NCBI GenBank assembly: GCA_009731375.1
Contig: BJOX01000070.1
Coordinates: 967,964-1,031,963 of the forward strand
DNA: 64,000 bases
Direction of reading: 5' to 3'
Source: Paulinella micropora
Taxonomy: Eukaryota > Cercozoa > Imbricatea > Euglyphida
The translations under genes and the position numbers were made by a program. This document shows, in pieces, positions 62,880-64,000 of the stretch (position 1 is its first letter; every line of letters begins with the position of its first letter). The notes beneath the pieces are model-generated. The model saw only the letters and a program-made list of their open reading frames with translations, was not told the origin of the DNA and did no database searches.

Positions 62880-63960
62880 AAGCTCGGTCTTAACTGAGCA
62901 CTGAGAACTAGGAGACGGAGCGGGAAGGGGCAGGGGAGGAGAAAGCACGAATTGTCTTAGCCTCCCCCCGTCTAAGAACAGGGAGCAAAAGAGGGCAGGG
63001 GCGCGCTAGAAATGTACAAATTAAATAAATACAAAAAACTCTGACAAAGTTTAAATTTTGGCGCTGAGAACTAAGAGAGGGGCAGGGGAGGGAACAAAAG
63101 GCACGGCCTTGTCTTTGCCCTTCCATCTGAGAATGGGGGTGCGAGGGGCACCCACGTATGAGCTCAGTGGCATCTTGTTAGTTTTGTTTCAGTTCTGCCC
63201 CGCGCTCCCCTGCACCCCCTTTCTTTCTTTTTTTCCCTAGCTTTCCCCTCCCTTCCATCCAAGGAGAGAAAGAGGGAAGAGACAGGGAAGGGGGATTCAT
63301 GAATTGTCGTAACCCCCCCCTTCCCCCGTCTGAGAACAGGGAGCGGGAGAGGGAAGGGGGAGAGGGGAGGAAGGCGCGCCAAGAATGTGTGAAAATTTTG
63401 TTATTAAAGCTCGACAAAGTCTTACACTTGACACTGAGAGATAGGAGAGAAAAGAGACAGTGGGGGAGAGCACGAATTGTGTTTGTCCTCTCCCTTCTCT
63501 CCCCCCGTCAGGGAGCGGCGGAGGGTAGGGGCGCGCTAAGAATGCACCAAAAAAAAAAAAAAAAAAAATCCCTGACAAAGTTTTAATTTTTGGCACAGAA
63601 CTGAGAGGGAGATGGAAGGGGCAGGGAAGGGGGCGCCAAGAAAAAGGTGCGCAAATGATCTTTTTTTATTAAAGCTCGAATGTCTTACTCTGGGCACTAA
63701 GAACTAGGAGAGGGGAGGGGGAAACACGAATTGTCTTAGCCTTCCCACAACCCGTCTGAGAACGGGGAGCGGGCAAGGGAAGGGGGGCAGGATGGGGGGA
63801 GCATCAAAGAATGTGTGAAATTTTTAGTAAAATTCGACGGTCTTATACTTGGCACTGAAAACTAGGACAGGGAGAGGGGAGAGGAGAGCACGAATTGCCT
63901 TAGTCCCCCCCCGCCCCCCGACAGTGTCGAAGAACGGGGAGCCGGGAGAGGGAAGGGGCA

Positions 63961-63962
<2 letters not shown>
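62880..63962. repeat. Degenerate purine-rich satellite, units of about 160-200 bp
   Basis: Recurring blocks: CTGAGAACTAGGAGA (62899, 63064, 63698 and variants at 63434, 63596, 63854), GCACGAATTGTCTTAGCC (62945 and variants at 63296, 63470, 63725, 63890), CCGTCTGAGAACGGGGAGCG (62968 and variants at 63130, 63326, 63509, 63752, 63925) and AATGTGTGAAATTTT. At least six units in direct order, 60-80 per cent alike. Confidence 0.75.

Positions 63963-64000
<38 letters not shown>
63963..64000. repeat. Poly-G run at window end
   Basis: About 38 G to the end; probably a contig-edge artefact as at the other gaps. Confidence 0.8.

Overview
This is nuclear DNA of a eukaryote: GT-AG introns, three Ty3/gypsy-type retroelements, a nested LTR element, kilobases of tetranucleotide arrays, and no operons or Shine-Dalgarno sites. 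An alga or another protist fits best (a HET/'VSHRW'-like plus MORN protein, short palindromic introns, a transposase type I associate with algae and invertebrates), but the sequence does not fix the species. Almost everything is mobile or decayed. Only one short gene (23020-23256) is clean from start to stop. Gaps of N lie at 7867-8432, 11523-11532, 18829-18838, 19158-19167, 26893-26933, 30754-31718, 37229-37238 and 62710-62793, mostly beside homopolymers or microsatellites.

Layout. 1-11079: a long degenerate Ty3/gypsy-like element on + (gag, zinc knuckle, protease, then about 4.8 kb of extra coding sequence, reverse transcriptase, RNase H, integrase). 13581-21173: a second, unrelated-looking Ty3/gypsy element on -, frameshifted, with an internal deletion in the integrase. 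22.5-23.3 kb: a possible exon and the one intact small gene. 23.8-29.0 kb: a very large compound tetranucleotide array, then a short retroposon with an (ATCT)n tail. 29052-33285: a split + strand gene with a lipidation-type N-terminus, a HET/TIR-like region and about ten MORN repeats; its introns are microsatellites, and decayed copies of its last module follow to 34.6 kb. 36-40 kb: more arrays, more retroposon copies and a hairpin minisatellite. 39948-43039: a 5'-truncated third Ty3/gypsy element on -, related to element 2.

44518-62485 is the most unusual part. A minus-strand gene begins with an AT-hook-like N-terminus (59687), continues with a ParB-like region (58.5-57.0 kb) and a region with motifs of a beta-class DNA methyltransferase (55.7-54.2 kb). 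It is cut by an 8.7 kb LTR-flanked insertion (45379-54062; 5-bp target duplication ACGCC) and resumes at 45373-44518. Divergent from it on + is a DDE-transposase-like gene (60172-62485). Both genes carry a recurring palindrome of about 52 bp in or next to introns; at 59500-59555 the possible intron is exactly GT + palindrome + AG. This looks like a large DNA transposon carrying a ParB/methyltransferase-like partner and a population of introner-like palindromes; the copies here are broken.

The window ends in a degenerate GC/purine-rich satellite (62880-63960) and a poly-G contig end.
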